DNA of 64,000 bases from Saccharopolyspora rectivirgula DSM 43747 (GCF_000497205.1 NZ_AYJW01000003.1:1-64000), one strand, 5' to 3'; shown: positions 42,840-55,041, counted from the stretch's first letter. Made by a program: numbers and translations. The notes: generated by a model from the sequence alone, not told the origin.

Positions 42840-44533
42840 CGATCCCGTCCGATTTGGAAATCTCCCGGTCCACGCCGTTGAAGCCGTTGCCGGACATCGC
42901 TGCCCAACTCGGCATCGGCTCGCACCTGCTGGAACCCCACGGGCGGAACGTGGCGAAGATATCGTTGGAAGCCATCGACGAGCTCGCCGGCAACCCGCAG
43001 GCGAAGTACGTGGTGGTCTCCGCGATCACCCCCACCCCGCTCGGCGAGGGCAAAACGACCACCACCATCGGTTTGGGGCAGGCGCTGCACCACCTCGGCA
43101 AGCGGTCGGCGGTGGCGGTCCGGCAGCCCTCGATGGGACCGACCTTCGGCATCAAGGGCGGCGCGGCGGGCGGCGGGTACAGCCAGGTCGTGCCGATGGA
43201 ATCGCTGAACCTCCACCTCACCGGGGACATGCACGCGGTCACCTCGGCGCACAACCTCCTCGCCGCCATGGTGGACAACCACCTGCACAAGGGGAACGCG
43301 CTGGGGATCGACCCGATGCGGATCACCTGGCGCCGGGTGATCGACATCAACGACCGCGATCTGCGGAACATCGTCACCGGCTTGGGAGGCCGCAACGACG
43401 GCACACCGCGGCAGACCGGGTTCGACATCACCGCTGCCAGCGAGGTGATGGCGGTGCTGGCGCTGTCCACCTCGCTGCACGACATGCGGGCCAGGCTGGG
43501 ACGGATCGTCGTGGGGTACACCTGCGACGGGAAGCCCGTGACCGCCGAGCAGCTGCGGGCCGCGGGGGCCATGGCCGCGATCATGCGCGATGCGATCAAA
43601 CCCAACTTGATGCAGACCACGGAGAACACCCCGGTCCTGGTGCACGCCGGCCCGTTCGGCAACATCGCGCACGGCAACAGTTCGGTGGTCGCCGATCTGA
43701 TCGCCGGGAAGTGCGCCGACTACCTGGTCACCGAAGCCGGTTTCGGTGCCGACATGGGGGCGGAGCGGTTCTTCAACATCAAGTGCCGGGTTTCCGGTCT
43801 GCGTCCGGACGCGGCGGTCCTGGTGGTGACGGTCAGAGCGCTCAAGGCCCACTCCGGACGGTACAAAGTGGTCGCTGGCAAACCGCTGCCGGAGGAAATG
43901 CTGGCGGAGAACCCCGACGACGTGCTCGCCGGGGCGGAGAACCTGCGCAAGCAGATCGACAACATCCGGTTGCACGGGGTGTCCCCGGTGATCGCGATCA
44001 ACGCGTTCCCAACCGACTTCCCCAGCGAGCACCAGGCGATCCGGGAAGTGGCCGAGTCCGAGTCCGCCCGGGTGGCGGTGTGCAACCACTTCGCCGAAGG
44101 CGGCAAAGGCGCGTTGGAACTGGCCGAGGCGGTCGTGGAAGCGGCCGAGGAGCCCGGGAGCTTCCGGTTCCTGTACTCGGATTCGGCCGGGCTGCGCACC
44201 AAGATCGAGACCATCGCCACCAAGGTCTACGGCGCGGACGGGGTCTCGTACCAGCCGGCAGCGGCGCGTGCGTTGGACGACTACGAGGCCAACGGTTTCG
44301 GCCACCTGCCGGTGTGCGTGGCGAAAACGCACCTGTCGCTGAGCTCGAACCCCTCTCTGGTCGGCGCCCCCACCGGGTGGACGCTGCCGGTGCGGGAAGT
44401 GCGGGCCTCGGTCGGGGCCGGGTTCATCTACCCGATCTGCGGGGAGATGCGGACCATGCCGGGTTTGGGATCGCACCCCGCGGCCGAGCAGATCGACATC
44501 GACGAGCACGGGCAGGTGGTCGGTCTGTCGTGA
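42836..44533 (+). CDS. fhs: Formate-tetrahydrofolate ligase
   Basis: A 565-aa formyl-THF synthetase. The P-loop ITPTPLGEGKTTTT lies at residues 64-77 and the conserved RQPSMGPTFGIKGGAAGGGY, TGDMHAVTSAHNLLAAM and TEAGFGADMG follow. In this operon it probably works in the oxidative direction, releasing formate from 10-formyl-THF with ATP formation, as in other demethylation operons. It overlaps both neighbours (ATGA with the MTHFR-like gene, GTGA with the cyclohydrolase), a strictly coupled trio. Confidence 0.95.
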   Translation: MTIPSDLEISRSTPLKPLPDIAAQLGIGSHLLEPHGRNVAKISLEAIDELAGNPQAKYVVVSAITPTPLGEGKTTTTIGLGQALHHLGKRSAVAVRQPSMGPTFGIKGGAAGGGYSQVVPMESLNLHLTGDMHAVTSAHNLLAAMVDNHLHKGNALGIDPMRITWRRVIDINDRDLRNIVTGLGGRNDGTPRQTGFDITAASEVMAVLALSTSLHDMRARLGRIVVGYTCDGKPVTAEQLRAAGAMAAIMRDAIKPNLMQTTENTPVLVHAGPFGNIAHGNSSVVADLIAGKCADYLVTEAGFGADMGAERFFNIKCRVSGLRPDAAVLVVTVRALKAHSGRYKVVAGKPLPEEMLAENPDDVLAGAENLRKQIDNIRLHGVSPVIAINAFPTDFPSEHQAIREVAESESARVAVCNHFAEGGKGALELAEAVVEAAEEPGSFRFLYSDSAGLRTKIETIATKVYGADGVSYQPAAARALDDYEANGFGHLPVCVAKTHLSLSSNPSLVGAPTGWTLPVREVRASVGAGFIYPICGEMRTMPGLGSHPAAEQIDIDEHGQVVGLS

Positions 44534-45120
44534 CGGCCGAGCGCGAACCGGGTGCCTTCCTCGACATGCCGCTGCGGGAGGCGTTGGCCGAGATCGCCGC
44601 GCCCCGACCCACCGCGACCGCGGGAGCGGTGTGCGCGGTGACCACGGCCGCGGCCGCCGCCCTGGTGGAGATGACCGCCCGGTTGTCGGACGGCGCTGCC
44701 GGGGCGGCCGCGGCCGGCGCGCTCCGGTCCCGGGCCGAGTCGCTGGTCGACGAGGACGCCGCTGCGTACGCGCGGGTGCTCGAGGCCCAGCGGCGAACCG
44801 GCGTGGAACGCCGCGAGGCCCTTCGGGAGGCGTTCACCGCGGCGGCGCAGCCACCGCTGCGCATCGCTCGAGCAGCGGCCGAAGTCGCGGTGCTGGCCGA
44901 GCGGGTCGTCGGTGCGGCCGAACGCGCTGTGCGCGGGGATGCGGCGACGGCGGCGTCGCTGGCCGCGGCAGCCGCCCGCAGCGCAACCCGCCTCGCTCGG
45001 GTGAACCTCGCGGCAGCGGGTGGCGACCTGGACGCGGCGGCCGCGGGCGATGCGGCGAGCGCCGCGGCAGCCGAAGCGGCGGATTCAGCGTGGCTGGGGG
45101 CGCTGGCCGCTCAGGAATGA
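44530..45120 (+). CDS. fchA: Methenyl-THF cyclohydrolase (FchA/FTCD cyclodeaminase family)
   Basis: A 196-residue all-helical protein of the formiminotransferase-cyclodeaminase family. Signatures are FLDMPLREALAEIAAPRPTA, GAVCAVTTAAAAALVEMTAR and the Glu/Asp-rich SRAESLVDEDAAAYARVLEA. It hydrolyses 5,10-methenyl-THF to 10-formyl-THF for the adjacent formate ligase. GTG 44530 overlaps the fhs stop (GTGA). No methylene-THF dehydrogenase is in the operon, so a housekeeping FolD is probably used. The protein is unusually Ala-rich. Confidence 0.85.
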   Translation: MTAEREPGAFLDMPLREALAEIAAPRPTATAGAVCAVTTAAAAALVEMTARLSDGAAGAAAAGALRSRAESLVDEDAAAYARVLEAQRRTGVERREALREAFTAAAQPPLRIARAAAEVAVLAERVVGAAERAVRGDAATAASLAAAAARSATRLARVNLAAAGGDLDAAAAGDAASAAAAEAADSAWLGALAAQE

Positions 45121-45340
45121 GCCCGGACCTGCACCAATACCACCCGATCGCTTTCCGCGCGGATGATCACCGGTCGCGCCACCGGAAAGAATCAGATCCA
45201 CCGGAAAAGTGATCAGCAGCACATTCTCCTGTTCTGGTTTCGCATCGGAAAGGTAGAAACGGCCTGCACTCGGCGCCGCGGCGCTCGAAAATCCCGAACA
45301 CACCCTTGACCTGCTGAAACTCTGCTGAATCCGCATTTGC

Positions 45341-45375
45341 AGAACCACCACCGGAGTCCTTTCCGGGGTGGTTCT
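45341..45375 (+). other. Strong hairpin upstream of benE
   Basis: AGAACCACC (45341-45349) pairs with GGTGGTTCT (45367-45375), and inside it CCGGA (45351-45355) pairs with TCCGG (45362-45366). It lies 33 bases before benE, in the 287-base gap after fchA. It may be the terminator of the C1 operon or a leader element of benE. Confidence 0.6.
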
Positions 45376-45407
45376 TCGCATGTGCGGGGAATTGAGACGG
45401 GAGGAAT

Positions 45408-46661
45408 ATGAAAACTGCGACCCAGCATATGGATCGCCGCCTCCTCGAATCTCCACCGCGCCCGTTTCCGGGTTTTCGGAAATTGCGCGAGGATTTCGGC
45501 GCTCGCTACGCCGCCAACGGCTTCGTCGGCCTGGTCTTCGCGGCCACCGGGCCGGTGGCGGTGATCCTCGCCGTCGGTCAGCAGGGCGGGCTGTCCGCGG
45601 CCGAGATCGCCTCGTGGATCTTCGGCGTCTTCTTCCTCAACGGCGTGCTCACCGTGCTCGCGTGCTGGGTGTACCAGCAGCCGTTGTCGTTCTTCTGGAC
45701 CATCCCCGGCACGGTGCTGGTCGGCCCGGCCCTCACCCACCTGACGTGGCCCGAGGTCGTCGGCAGTTTCGTGGTGACCGGGCTGCTGGTGCTGGGGTTG
45801 GGGCTGACCGGGTGGATCCGCCGGGCGATGGCGGCGGTGCCCATGCCCATCGTGATGGGCATGGTCGCCGGGGTGTTCCTCGGCTTCGGCCTCGACCTGG
45901 TGCGCTCGGTGACCGCGGACGCGCTGATCGCGGTGCCCATGGTGGCGGTGTTCCTGCTGCTGAGCTGGCACTCGGGGCTGGGGAGGCGGATCCCGCCGGT
46001 CCTCGGCGCCCTGGTCGTCGGGGTGATCGCGGTGGCGCTGTCCGGCCGTTTCACCGGCGGGTTCGGTTCCGGCGACTGGCTGGCGCGCCCGGTGCTGCAG
46101 ACACCGGTCTTCTCCGGGCAGGCGATCCTGGAGCTGGTGGTCCCGCTGGCGATCACGGTGCTGGTGGTGCAGAACGGCCAGGGCGTGGCGGTGCTGCGGT
46201 CGGCGGGGCACACCGCCCCGGTCAACACCGTCACGATCGCCTGCGGCACGTGGTCGGTGCTGACCTCCTTCACCGGCGCGGTCTCGACCTGCCTGACCGG
46301 GCCGACGAACGCGCTGCTGACCGCCTCGGGAGAGCGCTCCCGGCACTACGTCGCGGGCATCTGCTGCGGCGCGCTGGCGGTGGTCTTCGGGCTGTTCGCA
46401 CCCCTGTTCACCGGGTTGATGCTGGGCGCCCCGGAAGCGTTCATCACGGTGCTGGGCGGCTTGGCGATGCTGCGGGTGCTGCAGAGCTCCTTCGTCACCG
46501 CGTTCTCCGGCCGGTTCACCCTCGGCGCGCTGATCACGTTCGTGGTGACCGTTTCGGACGTGCAGCTGTTCAACATCGGCTCGGCGTTCTGGGGCCTGGT
46601 CGCCGGCCTCGGCGTGTCCTGGCTGCTGGAGCGGTCCGACTTCACGGCCGCCCGCTCCTGA
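45408..46661 (+). CDS. benE: BenE-family benzoate/H+ symporter
   Basis: A 417-residue membrane transporter of the BenE (benzoate:H+) family with about 12 helices. Conserved stretches include SFFWTIPGTVLVGPAL, PMPIVMGMVAGVFLGFGLDL and GAVSTCLTGPTNALLTASGE. GGGAGGA precedes ATG 45408. It lies after the C1 operon but is separated by a hairpin, so it may be independent. The substrate could be benzoate or another aromatic acid or purine-like compound. No benzoate oxygenase genes are adjacent. Confidence 0.88.
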   Translation: MKTATQHMDRRLLESPPRPFPGFRKLREDFGARYAANGFVGLVFAATGPVAVILAVGQQGGLSAAEIASWIFGVFFLNGVLTVLACWVYQQPLSFFWTIPGTVLVGPALTHLTWPEVVGSFVVTGLLVLGLGLTGWIRRAMAAVPMPIVMGMVAGVFLGFGLDLVRSVTADALIAVPMVAVFLLLSWHSGLGRRIPPVLGALVVGVIAVALSGRFTGGFGSGDWLARPVLQTPVFSGQAILELVVPLAITVLVVQNGQGVAVLRSAGHTAPVNTVTIACGTWSVLTSFTGAVSTCLTGPTNALLTASGERSRHYVAGICCGALAVVFGLFAPLFTGLMLGAPEAFITVLGGLAMLRVLQSSFVTAFSGRFTLGALITFVVTVSDVQLFNIGSAFWGLVAGLGVSWLLERSDFTAARS

Positions 46662-46683
46662 AGCCGCGGCCTCGCTGGCCCGG

Positions 46684-47097
46684 TCAGCGCACGATCGTCA
46701 CCGGGCAGCGGGCGTGGTGCACCAGCTTCAACGCCACCGACCCCACCATCATCCCGGTGAACGCGCCGTGCCCCTTGTTGCCGGCCACCATCAGGTCGGC
46801 CTGCATGGACAAGCCCACCAGTTCGTCGACCACGTGGCCGCGGATCAGCCGGGGGCGGATGTCCACGTCCGGGTACTCGGCCTTGACCGGTTCGACCACC
46901 TTCGTCAGCGAGCTCCGGGCCTGCTGCTCCAGGTCGCCGTCCGAGACGTGCAACCGGTAGCCGAATTGGACCGGCTGGTGCCACACCGTGATGGCGTGCA
47001 CCAGGCCTCCGACCTCGCGGACGTAGTCGGCCGCCCAGCGAAGCGCGCGAGCGGATTCGTCGGACCCGTCGATCCCGACCACCACAGTCTTGGGCAT
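46684..47097 (-). CDS. Universal stress protein (UspA family)
   Basis: A 137-residue single-domain UspA protein. The start ATG 47097 follows GGGAGGAG. The N-terminal VVVGIDGSDESARAL has the ATP-contact Asp10, and the phosphate loop is GNKGHGAFTGMMVGSVA, so it should bind ATP. It converges with benE 22 bases away. Confidence 0.9.
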   Translation of the reverse strand: MPKTVVVGIDGSDESARALRWAADYVREVGGLVHAITVWHQPVQFGYRLHVSDGDLEQQARSSLTKVVEPVKAEYPDVDIRPRLIRGHVVDELVGLSMQADLMVAGNKGHGAFTGMMVGSVALKLVHHARCPVTIVR

Positions 47098-47193
47098 GAC
47101 CGCTCCTCCCGCCCTCGACGACCTGGCTGCTGGCGAACCAGCCGCGGCGGCCCGGCTTCCCGCTGCCGCCATCGACTACCTGCGTCTACTGTG

Positions 47194-49716
47194 TCACAAC
47201 TGGTTCACGTCGGTAACTCGAACGACCGCGGTGCCGAGCTCGTCGGATTCCGCCAGGTCGACCTCGGCGCTGATGCCCCAGTCGTGGTCCCCTTCGGGGT
47301 CGTCGAAGATCTGGCGCACCAGCCAGCGGTCCTGTTCTTCGGTGATCATCAGCAGGTGCGGGCCGCGGGCATCGGCATCGGTGCCGATTTCGTCGTGCTG
47401 TTCGAAGTACTCGTCCAGCGCTTCGGCCCACGCATCGGCGTCCCAGCCGCTTTCGGCGTCGAGCTCGCCCAGCTCCTCGTAGCGCTGCCGGGCGGCCAGT
47501 TCCACTCGCCGGAACATGGCGTTGCGCACCTGGACCCGGAACGCCCGCTTGTTGCGGGTGATCCCGCCGGTCTCTTCTTCGACCGGCCCCTCGACCACCG
47601 GTTCCGCACCGGGGTTCCGCAGCTTCTCCCACTCGTCGAGCAAGCTCGAGTCGGTTTGGCGGACCAGCTCGCCGAGCCACTCGATGATGTCGACCAGTTC
47701 CTCGTTCTTCGCGTCGTCGGGAACCGTGTGGCGCAGCGCGCGGTAGACGTCCGCCAGGTAGCGCAGCACCAGCCCTTCCGAGCGGGCCAACCCGTAGTAC
47801 CCGATGAACTCGACGAAGTTCATCGCGCGCTCGTACATGTCCCGCGCGACCGACTTCGGGGAGAGCTCGTGCTCCCCGACCCACGGATGCCCCTTGCGGT
47901 AGGTCTCGTAAGCGGATTCCAGCAGGTCGGCCAGCGGCTGCGGATGGGTGATCTCCTCCAGCAGTTCCATCCGCTCGTTGTAGTCGAGCCCTTCGGCCTT
48001 CATCTGCGCCACGGCTTCTCCGCGCGCCTTCTTCTGCTGGGCCGAGAGCACCGGCCGCGGGTCGTCCAGAGTGGATTCGATGATGGAGACCACGTCCAGC
48101 GCGTAGCTGGGCGAGTCGGCGTCCAGCAGTTCGATGGCGGCCAGCGCGAACGGCGACAACGGCTGGTTGAGCGCGAAGTCGAACTGCAGGTCCACCGTGA
48201 GCCGCACGCGCCGCCCCTGCTCGTCGGGCTCGTCGAGCTGTTCGACCACCCCGGCGGCCAGCAGCGCCCGGTAGATCGCGATGGCACGCAGGATGTGCCG
48301 CCGCTGCGCGGGCCGGTCCTCGTGGTTGTCGGTGAGCAGGTGCTTCATCGCCTGGTAGGCGTCCCCAGGCCGGTTGATCACGTTCAGCAGCATCGCGTGG
48401 TTGACCGCGAAGCTGGAGCGCAGCGGCTCCGGTTCGGCGGCCACCAGCTTCTCGAAGGTCTTCTCGCTCCAGGAGACGAAGCCTTCCGGGGGTTTCTTGC
48501 GCACCACCTTTTTCTTCTTCTTCGGATCGCTGGCGGCCTTGGCCAGGGCCCGCTCGTTCTCGATCTCGTGCTCGGGCGCCTGCACGACCACGTAACCCGC
48601 GGTGTCGTAGCCGGCCCGCCCGGCTCGCCCGGCGATCTGGTGGAATTCGCGGGCCTTCAGGTGCCGGGTGCGCACCCCGTCGAACTTGGTCAGCGAAGTC
48701 AGCACCACGGTCCGGATGGGGACGTTGATGCCCACCCCGAGGGTGTCGGTGCCGCAGATGACCTTCAGCAGCCCGGCCTGGGCGAGCTGTTCGACCAGTC
48801 GGCGGTACCGCGGCAGCATCCCGGCGTGGTGCACGCCGATGCCGTGCCGGAGCAGTCGGGAGAGCGTCTTGCCGAAGCCGGCGGTGAACTTGAAGTTCCC
48901 GATCGATTCAGCGATCTGGTCCCGCTGCTCCCGGGTGGCCACCTTGATGCTCATCAGCGCCTGGGCCTGCTCCACCGCCGAGGCCTGGTTGAAGTAGACG
49001 ATGTAGATCGGCGCTTGGTTGCCGTGGAGGAGCTCCTCGATCGTCTCGTGCAGCGGGGTTTTCGCGTAGCGGAAGGTCAGGGGCACGGGGCGTTCCGCGG
49101 AGGTGACCACCGCGGTTTCCCGCCCGGTGCGGCGGGTGAGGTCCTTCTCGAAGAAGGAGACGTCCCCCAGGGTGGCCGACATCAGCAAGAACTGCGCCCG
49201 GGGCAGTTCGATCAGCGGCACCTGCCACGCCCAACCGCGCTCCGGTTCCGAGTAGAAGTGGAACTCGTCCATCACGACCTGGTCGACGTCCGCGCGCTCA
49301 CCGTCGCGCAGCGCGATGTTGGCCAGGATCTCCGCGGTGCAGCAGATGATCGGCGCGTCCGGGTTCACGCTGCTGTCCCCGGTCATCATCCCGACGTTGT
49401 CCGCCCCGAACACGTCCACCAGGGCGAAGAACTTCTCCGAGACCAGGGCCTTGATCGGCGCGGTGTAGAAGCTGCGCTTGCCCGCGGCCAGGCTCGTGAA
49501 GTGGGCGCCGACCGCGACCAGGCTCTTGCCCGAGCCGGTGGGCGTGCTGAGGATGACGTTGGCGCCGGTGACGACCTCCATGAGCGCTTCTTCTTGCGCC
49601 GGGTACAGCTCGATGCCCTGTTCGGAGGTCCAGCTGGTGAACGATTCGAACAACGCGTCCGGGTCCGGAGCACCGGTTTCCGGATCCGCTGGCGGCAGGT
49701 AGTCGGTGAGCTTCAT
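47194..49716 (-). CDS. DEAD/DEAH-box helicase with DUF3516
   Basis: An 840-residue SF2 helicase of the Ski2/Mtr4-like group restricted mainly to actinobacteria. Walker A is TPTGSGKS (58-65). DEFHFYSEPE is motif II, LLMSATLG motif III, and QIAGRAGRAGYD motif VI. The C-terminal half is DUF3516 (VNHAMLLNVINRPGDAYQAM). A Lys-rich insert (PKKKKKVVRKKP) lies in the middle. It probably acts on RNA or DNA repair intermediates; the precise task is unknown. Length is normal. Confidence 0.92.
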   Translation of the reverse strand: MKLTDYLPPADPETGAPDPDALFESFTSWTSEQGIELYPAQEEALMEVVTGANVILSTPTGSGKSLVAVGAHFTSLAAGKRSFYTAPIKALVSEKFFALVDVFGADNVGMMTGDSSVNPDAPIICCTAEILANIALRDGERADVDQVVMDEFHFYSEPERGWAWQVPLIELPRAQFLLMSATLGDVSFFEKDLTRRTGRETAVVTSAERPVPLTFRYAKTPLHETIEELLHGNQAPIYIVYFNQASAVEQAQALMSIKVATREQRDQIAESIGNFKFTAGFGKTLSRLLRHGIGVHHAGMLPRYRRLVEQLAQAGLLKVICGTDTLGVGINVPIRTVVLTSLTKFDGVRTRHLKAREFHQIAGRAGRAGYDTAGYVVVQAPEHEIENERALAKAASDPKKKKKVVRKKPPEGFVSWSEKTFEKLVAAEPEPLRSSFAVNHAMLLNVINRPGDAYQAMKHLLTDNHEDRPAQRRHILRAIAIYRALLAAGVVEQLDEPDEQGRRVRLTVDLQFDFALNQPLSPFALAAIELLDADSPSYALDVVSIIESTLDDPRPVLSAQQKKARGEAVAQMKAEGLDYNERMELLEEITHPQPLADLLESAYETYRKGHPWVGEHELSPKSVARDMYERAMNFVEFIGYYGLARSEGLVLRYLADVYRALRHTVPDDAKNEELVDIIEWLGELVRQTDSSLLDEWEKLRNPGAEPVVEGPVEEETGGITRNKRAFRVQVRNAMFRRVELAARQRYEELGELDAESGWDADAWAEALDEYFEQHDEIGTDADARGPHLLMITEEQDRWLVRQIFDDPEGDHDWGISAEVDLAESDELGTAVVRVTDVNQL

Positions 49717-49813
49717 CGTCCCTCCATCGTCCCCGGCAGCCCCCGCGTGCTGAAACCGGGGTCAGCCTTGCTGACGACAGACACAGCAGCTCCGGTCCCC
49801 GACAATGGGGGGC

Positions 49814-50017
49814 ATGGCGAACCGGAATGTGCGCTTCGTGGGTGGCCCCTTGGATGGACGTGTGCAGGACCTGCGGGATTCCGAAGCGGTGGCCGGACGT
49901 AGGCTGCGCCACATCCACCTGCACGAAGGCCCCAAGATCGAGACGTTCTACGAGCTGCACTACTCGCCCGACGCCGGGTGGGAGTACCACCTCTGCGGGT
50001 TCGGCAAGGACCCGTGA
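49814..50017 (+). CDS. Conserved small hypothetical protein (67 aa)
   Basis: A short soluble protein starting MANRNVRFVGGPLDGRVQDL. The GGPLDGR block is typical of a small actinobacterial hypothetical family. It ends WEYHLCGFGKDP. An ATG nine bases further upstream (49805) is in frame. No function is known. Divergent from the helicase. Confidence 0.7.
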   Translation: MANRNVRFVGGPLDGRVQDLRDSEAVAGRRLRHIHLHEGPKIETFYELHYSPDAGWEYHLCGFGKDP

Positions 50018-50326
50018 CGCGCCCGCCCCTCGTCCGGTGGGTCGAGCTGCGCCCGCACCCGGCGAGGTGCGCACCTGATCGGTGGTCACCGATCGGCCAG
50101 CTCTCGCGGTCTTCCGGTCTTCCGCGTCCCCACCCGCTCTTCCGCTTCGCCAACGCGTGCGCCCGCCCCAGTTCGAAGTCCTGACTGGACGGAAGGCGGT
50201 GCGCCGAACGGCCGCTCCCGCGCTGGGCCCCCTCGGGAGGACGTGCCCCCCAACAGCCCCGCAGCCGGGGGATTCCCAGCTCGCTCGGCAGGCGCTGCCC
50301 CGGCCCCCGGACTAGCCTCAGTCGGT
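50018..50326. other. 309-base intergenic stretch
   Basis: No gene or clear RNA element is recognisable. It precedes tspO and probably holds its promoter. Confidence 0.5.
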
Positions 50327-50821
50327 ATGACGCGATCTCGACCGACAGTGCTCGGGGCCATCGGCGCTGCGGCGGTGTTCGCCGCAGCGGTCGGCGCCGC
50401 TGCCGCGATCGGAGCGCTGACGGCGTCCTCGTCGGCCGAGCAGTACGCCGTGCTGCGGCGCCCCTCGTGGTCACCCCCGTCCTGGCTGTTCGGCCCGGTG
50501 TGGACGGTGCTGTACGTCCTGATCGCCATCGCCGGCTGGCGGGCCTGGTACGTGAGCGCGCGGCGCGGCTCCGAGCAGCGGCGGTGGCTGCCCTGGTACG
50601 CGGTCAACCTGGTGTTGAACGCGCTGTGGCCGCCGCTGTTCTTCGGCGCGGGCGCCCGCAAGGTGGCACTGGGCGAGATCGTGCTGCTGGACCTGGTGAC
50701 CGCGGCGACCGTGGTGGTCCTGTGGCGCATCGACCGGCCCGCTGCGCTGCTCCTGCTCCCCTACCTGATCTGGACGGTGTTCGCCACGGCCCTCAACGGG
50801 GCGATCGTGGCCCTCAACTAG
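50327..50821 (+). CDS. TspO/MBR family membrane protein
   Basis: A 164-residue five-helix membrane protein of the tryptophan-rich sensory protein family. Recognisable are YAVLRRPSWSPPSWLFGPVW, TVLYVLIAIAGWRAW, WYAVNLVLNALWPPLFFGAG and LPYLIWTVFATALNGAIVAL. TspO proteins bind porphyrins and lipophilic ligands and influence oxidative stress responses. It is a single gene before the mut operon. Confidence 0.9.
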   Translation: MTRSRPTVLGAIGAAAVFAAAVGAAAAIGALTASSSAEQYAVLRRPSWSPPSWLFGPVWTVLYVLIAIAGWRAWYVSARRGSEQRRWLPWYAVNLVLNALWPPLFFGAGARKVALGEIVLLDLVTAATVVVLWRIDRPAALLLLPYLIWTVFATALNGAIVALN

Positions 50822-50959
50822 CCCCGGCGCCACCGCTCCGACCTGCGAGGGGATCGATTCCGCGGCGGTGTCGACCGCGGACCGCGCCCGAACTGCTGCG
50901 AGACGTGTCACAGAATTGACCAGTTCTTCCCCCGTGACCTAGGCCTACCATCAGGTCCC

Positions 50960-52821
50960 ATGGCGCACTCAGTGTCGAGGGGTCTGCCGCTGGCAGCGGA
51001 GTTCCCGGAACCGACCCGGGAGCAGTGGCGGGCGCAAGTGACGAAAGTTCTCCGCAGGTCAGGTCTGCTGCGCGAAGACACCGAACCCCCGGAGGCCGTG
51101 GAGGACGTGCTCGCCTCCTCGACGTACGACGGGATCACGGTGCACCCCCTCTACACCGAGAGCCCGCAGGACCCGGGAGTTCCCGGCCTCGCCCCGTTCG
51201 TCCGCGGCAGCCTTCCGCAGGGCACCAGCACCGAGGGCTGGGACGTCCGCCAACTGCACCACGACCCGGATGCCGCGCTGACCAACCGGGAGGTGCTGGC
51301 CGATCTGGAGAACGGCGCCACCTCGGTGTGGCTGCGACTGGGCACCGGCGGCATCCCGATCAGCGACCTGCCGGAGGCGCTCAACGGCGTCCACCTGGAC
51401 ATGGTGAGCATCGTCCTGGACGCCGGGGCGGACACGACCAAGGCGACCGAGGAACTGCTCGCCTTGGCCAACGCGCAGGGCGTGGCGCCCCGGGCGCTGC
51501 GCGGCAGCCTCGGCACCGACCCGCTCGGCGCGCAGGCCCGGACCGGTGAGACCGCCAGCCCCGCGACCGCTGCCGAACTGGCCCGCAAGTGCGCCAGCGA
51601 GCTGCCCGGGGTGCGGGCCATCACCGTGGACGGGCTGCCCTACCACGAAGCGGGCGGTTCGGACAGCCAGGAGCTCGCCTGCACCCTCGCCGCCGCGACC
51701 ACCTACCTGCGCTGGTTGACCGAAGCCGGCTTGGACGTCGACGCAGCGGCGCGGCAGCTGGAGTTCCGCTACGCCGCCACCGCCGACCAGTTCCTCACCA
51801 TCGCCAAACTGCGGGCCGCCCGGCAGCTGTGGGAGCGGGTCACCCGGGCCTGCGGGGTCGAGGAGTCGGCCCGCGCCCAGCAGCAGCACGCGGTGACCTC
51901 GCCGGCGATGCTCACCCGCCGCGACCCGTGGGTGAACATGCTGCGCAACACCATCGCGACCTTCTCCGCGGCGCTGGGCGGGGCCCAGGCGATCACCACC
52001 CTGCCGTTCGACGCGGCGATCGGCTTGCCGGACTCGTTCGCGCGCCGCATCGCCCGCAACACCCAGACCCTCCTGCTGGAGGAGTCGCACCTGGCCCAGG
52101 TGATCGACCCGGCCGGGGGTTCTTGGTACGTGGAGTCGTTGACCAGCGAGCTGGCCCAGCGGGCTTGGCAGCGGTTCCAGGAGATCGAGCGCGCCGGTGG
52201 TTTCCCGACCGTGCTGGCGGACGGGACGCTCGCCGAGCAGCTGGCCGAGACGTGGCAGCAGCGCCGGCGGGCGATCGCCCACCGAACGGACGCCATCACC
52301 GGGGTCAGCGAGTTCCCGGACCTCTTCGAGAAGCCGCTGCCCCGACGGCCGGCACCGCAGCAGCCCGGTGGAGGGCTCCCCCGGCACCGGTACGCCGAGG
52401 ACTTCGAGCAGCTGCGGGACGCCGCTGACGCGGTGACCGAAGCGACCGGTTCCCGACCAGCGGTCTTCCTGGCCACCCTCGGTTCGCTGGCGGAGTACAA
52501 CGCGCGCGCTTCGTTCGCCCGCAACCTCTTCGCCGCCGGCGGTATCGACGCGACCGAGGCCGGCCCGACGCAGTCCACTTCGGAAGTCCTGGCGGCCGCT
52601 CCGGAAGCAGCTCCGGTGGTGTGCCTATGCTCCACCGACCAGGTCTACGCCGAACGGGCCGCGGAAACCGCGCGCGCTCTCAAGGAAGCCGGCGCTGGCC
52701 ACGTGCTGCTGGCCGGCAAGCCGGCGGATCCGCCAGTGCCCGATGTGGACGGTTACATCCATTCCGGGTGCGACGCGCTCAGCGTGCTCACCGAGGTTCA
52801 CCGCAGGTTGGGAGTGGGGCA

Positions 52822-52825
<4 letters not shown>
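50960..52825 (+). CDS. mutA: Methylmalonyl-CoA mutase small subunit
   Basis: The 621-aa beta (small) subunit of heterodimeric methylmalonyl-CoA mutase. The TIM-barrel domain includes [20 protein letters not shown] and [20 protein letters not shown]. The C-terminal flavodoxin-like domain lacks the cobalamin DxHxxG motif, as expected for this subunit. It interconverts succinyl-CoA and (2R)-methylmalonyl-CoA together with MutB. Its stop overlaps the mutB start by ATGA. It is the first gene of the mut operon. Confidence 0.95.
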
Positions 52826-55026
<2,201 letters not shown>

Positions 55027-55041
55027 CAGCCGCTTGCCAAG

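Noticed and set aside
46714..49902. A plus-strand open frame of over 1000 codons
   Set aside because: It is antisense to the DUF3516 helicase and UspA genes, which have clear motifs.
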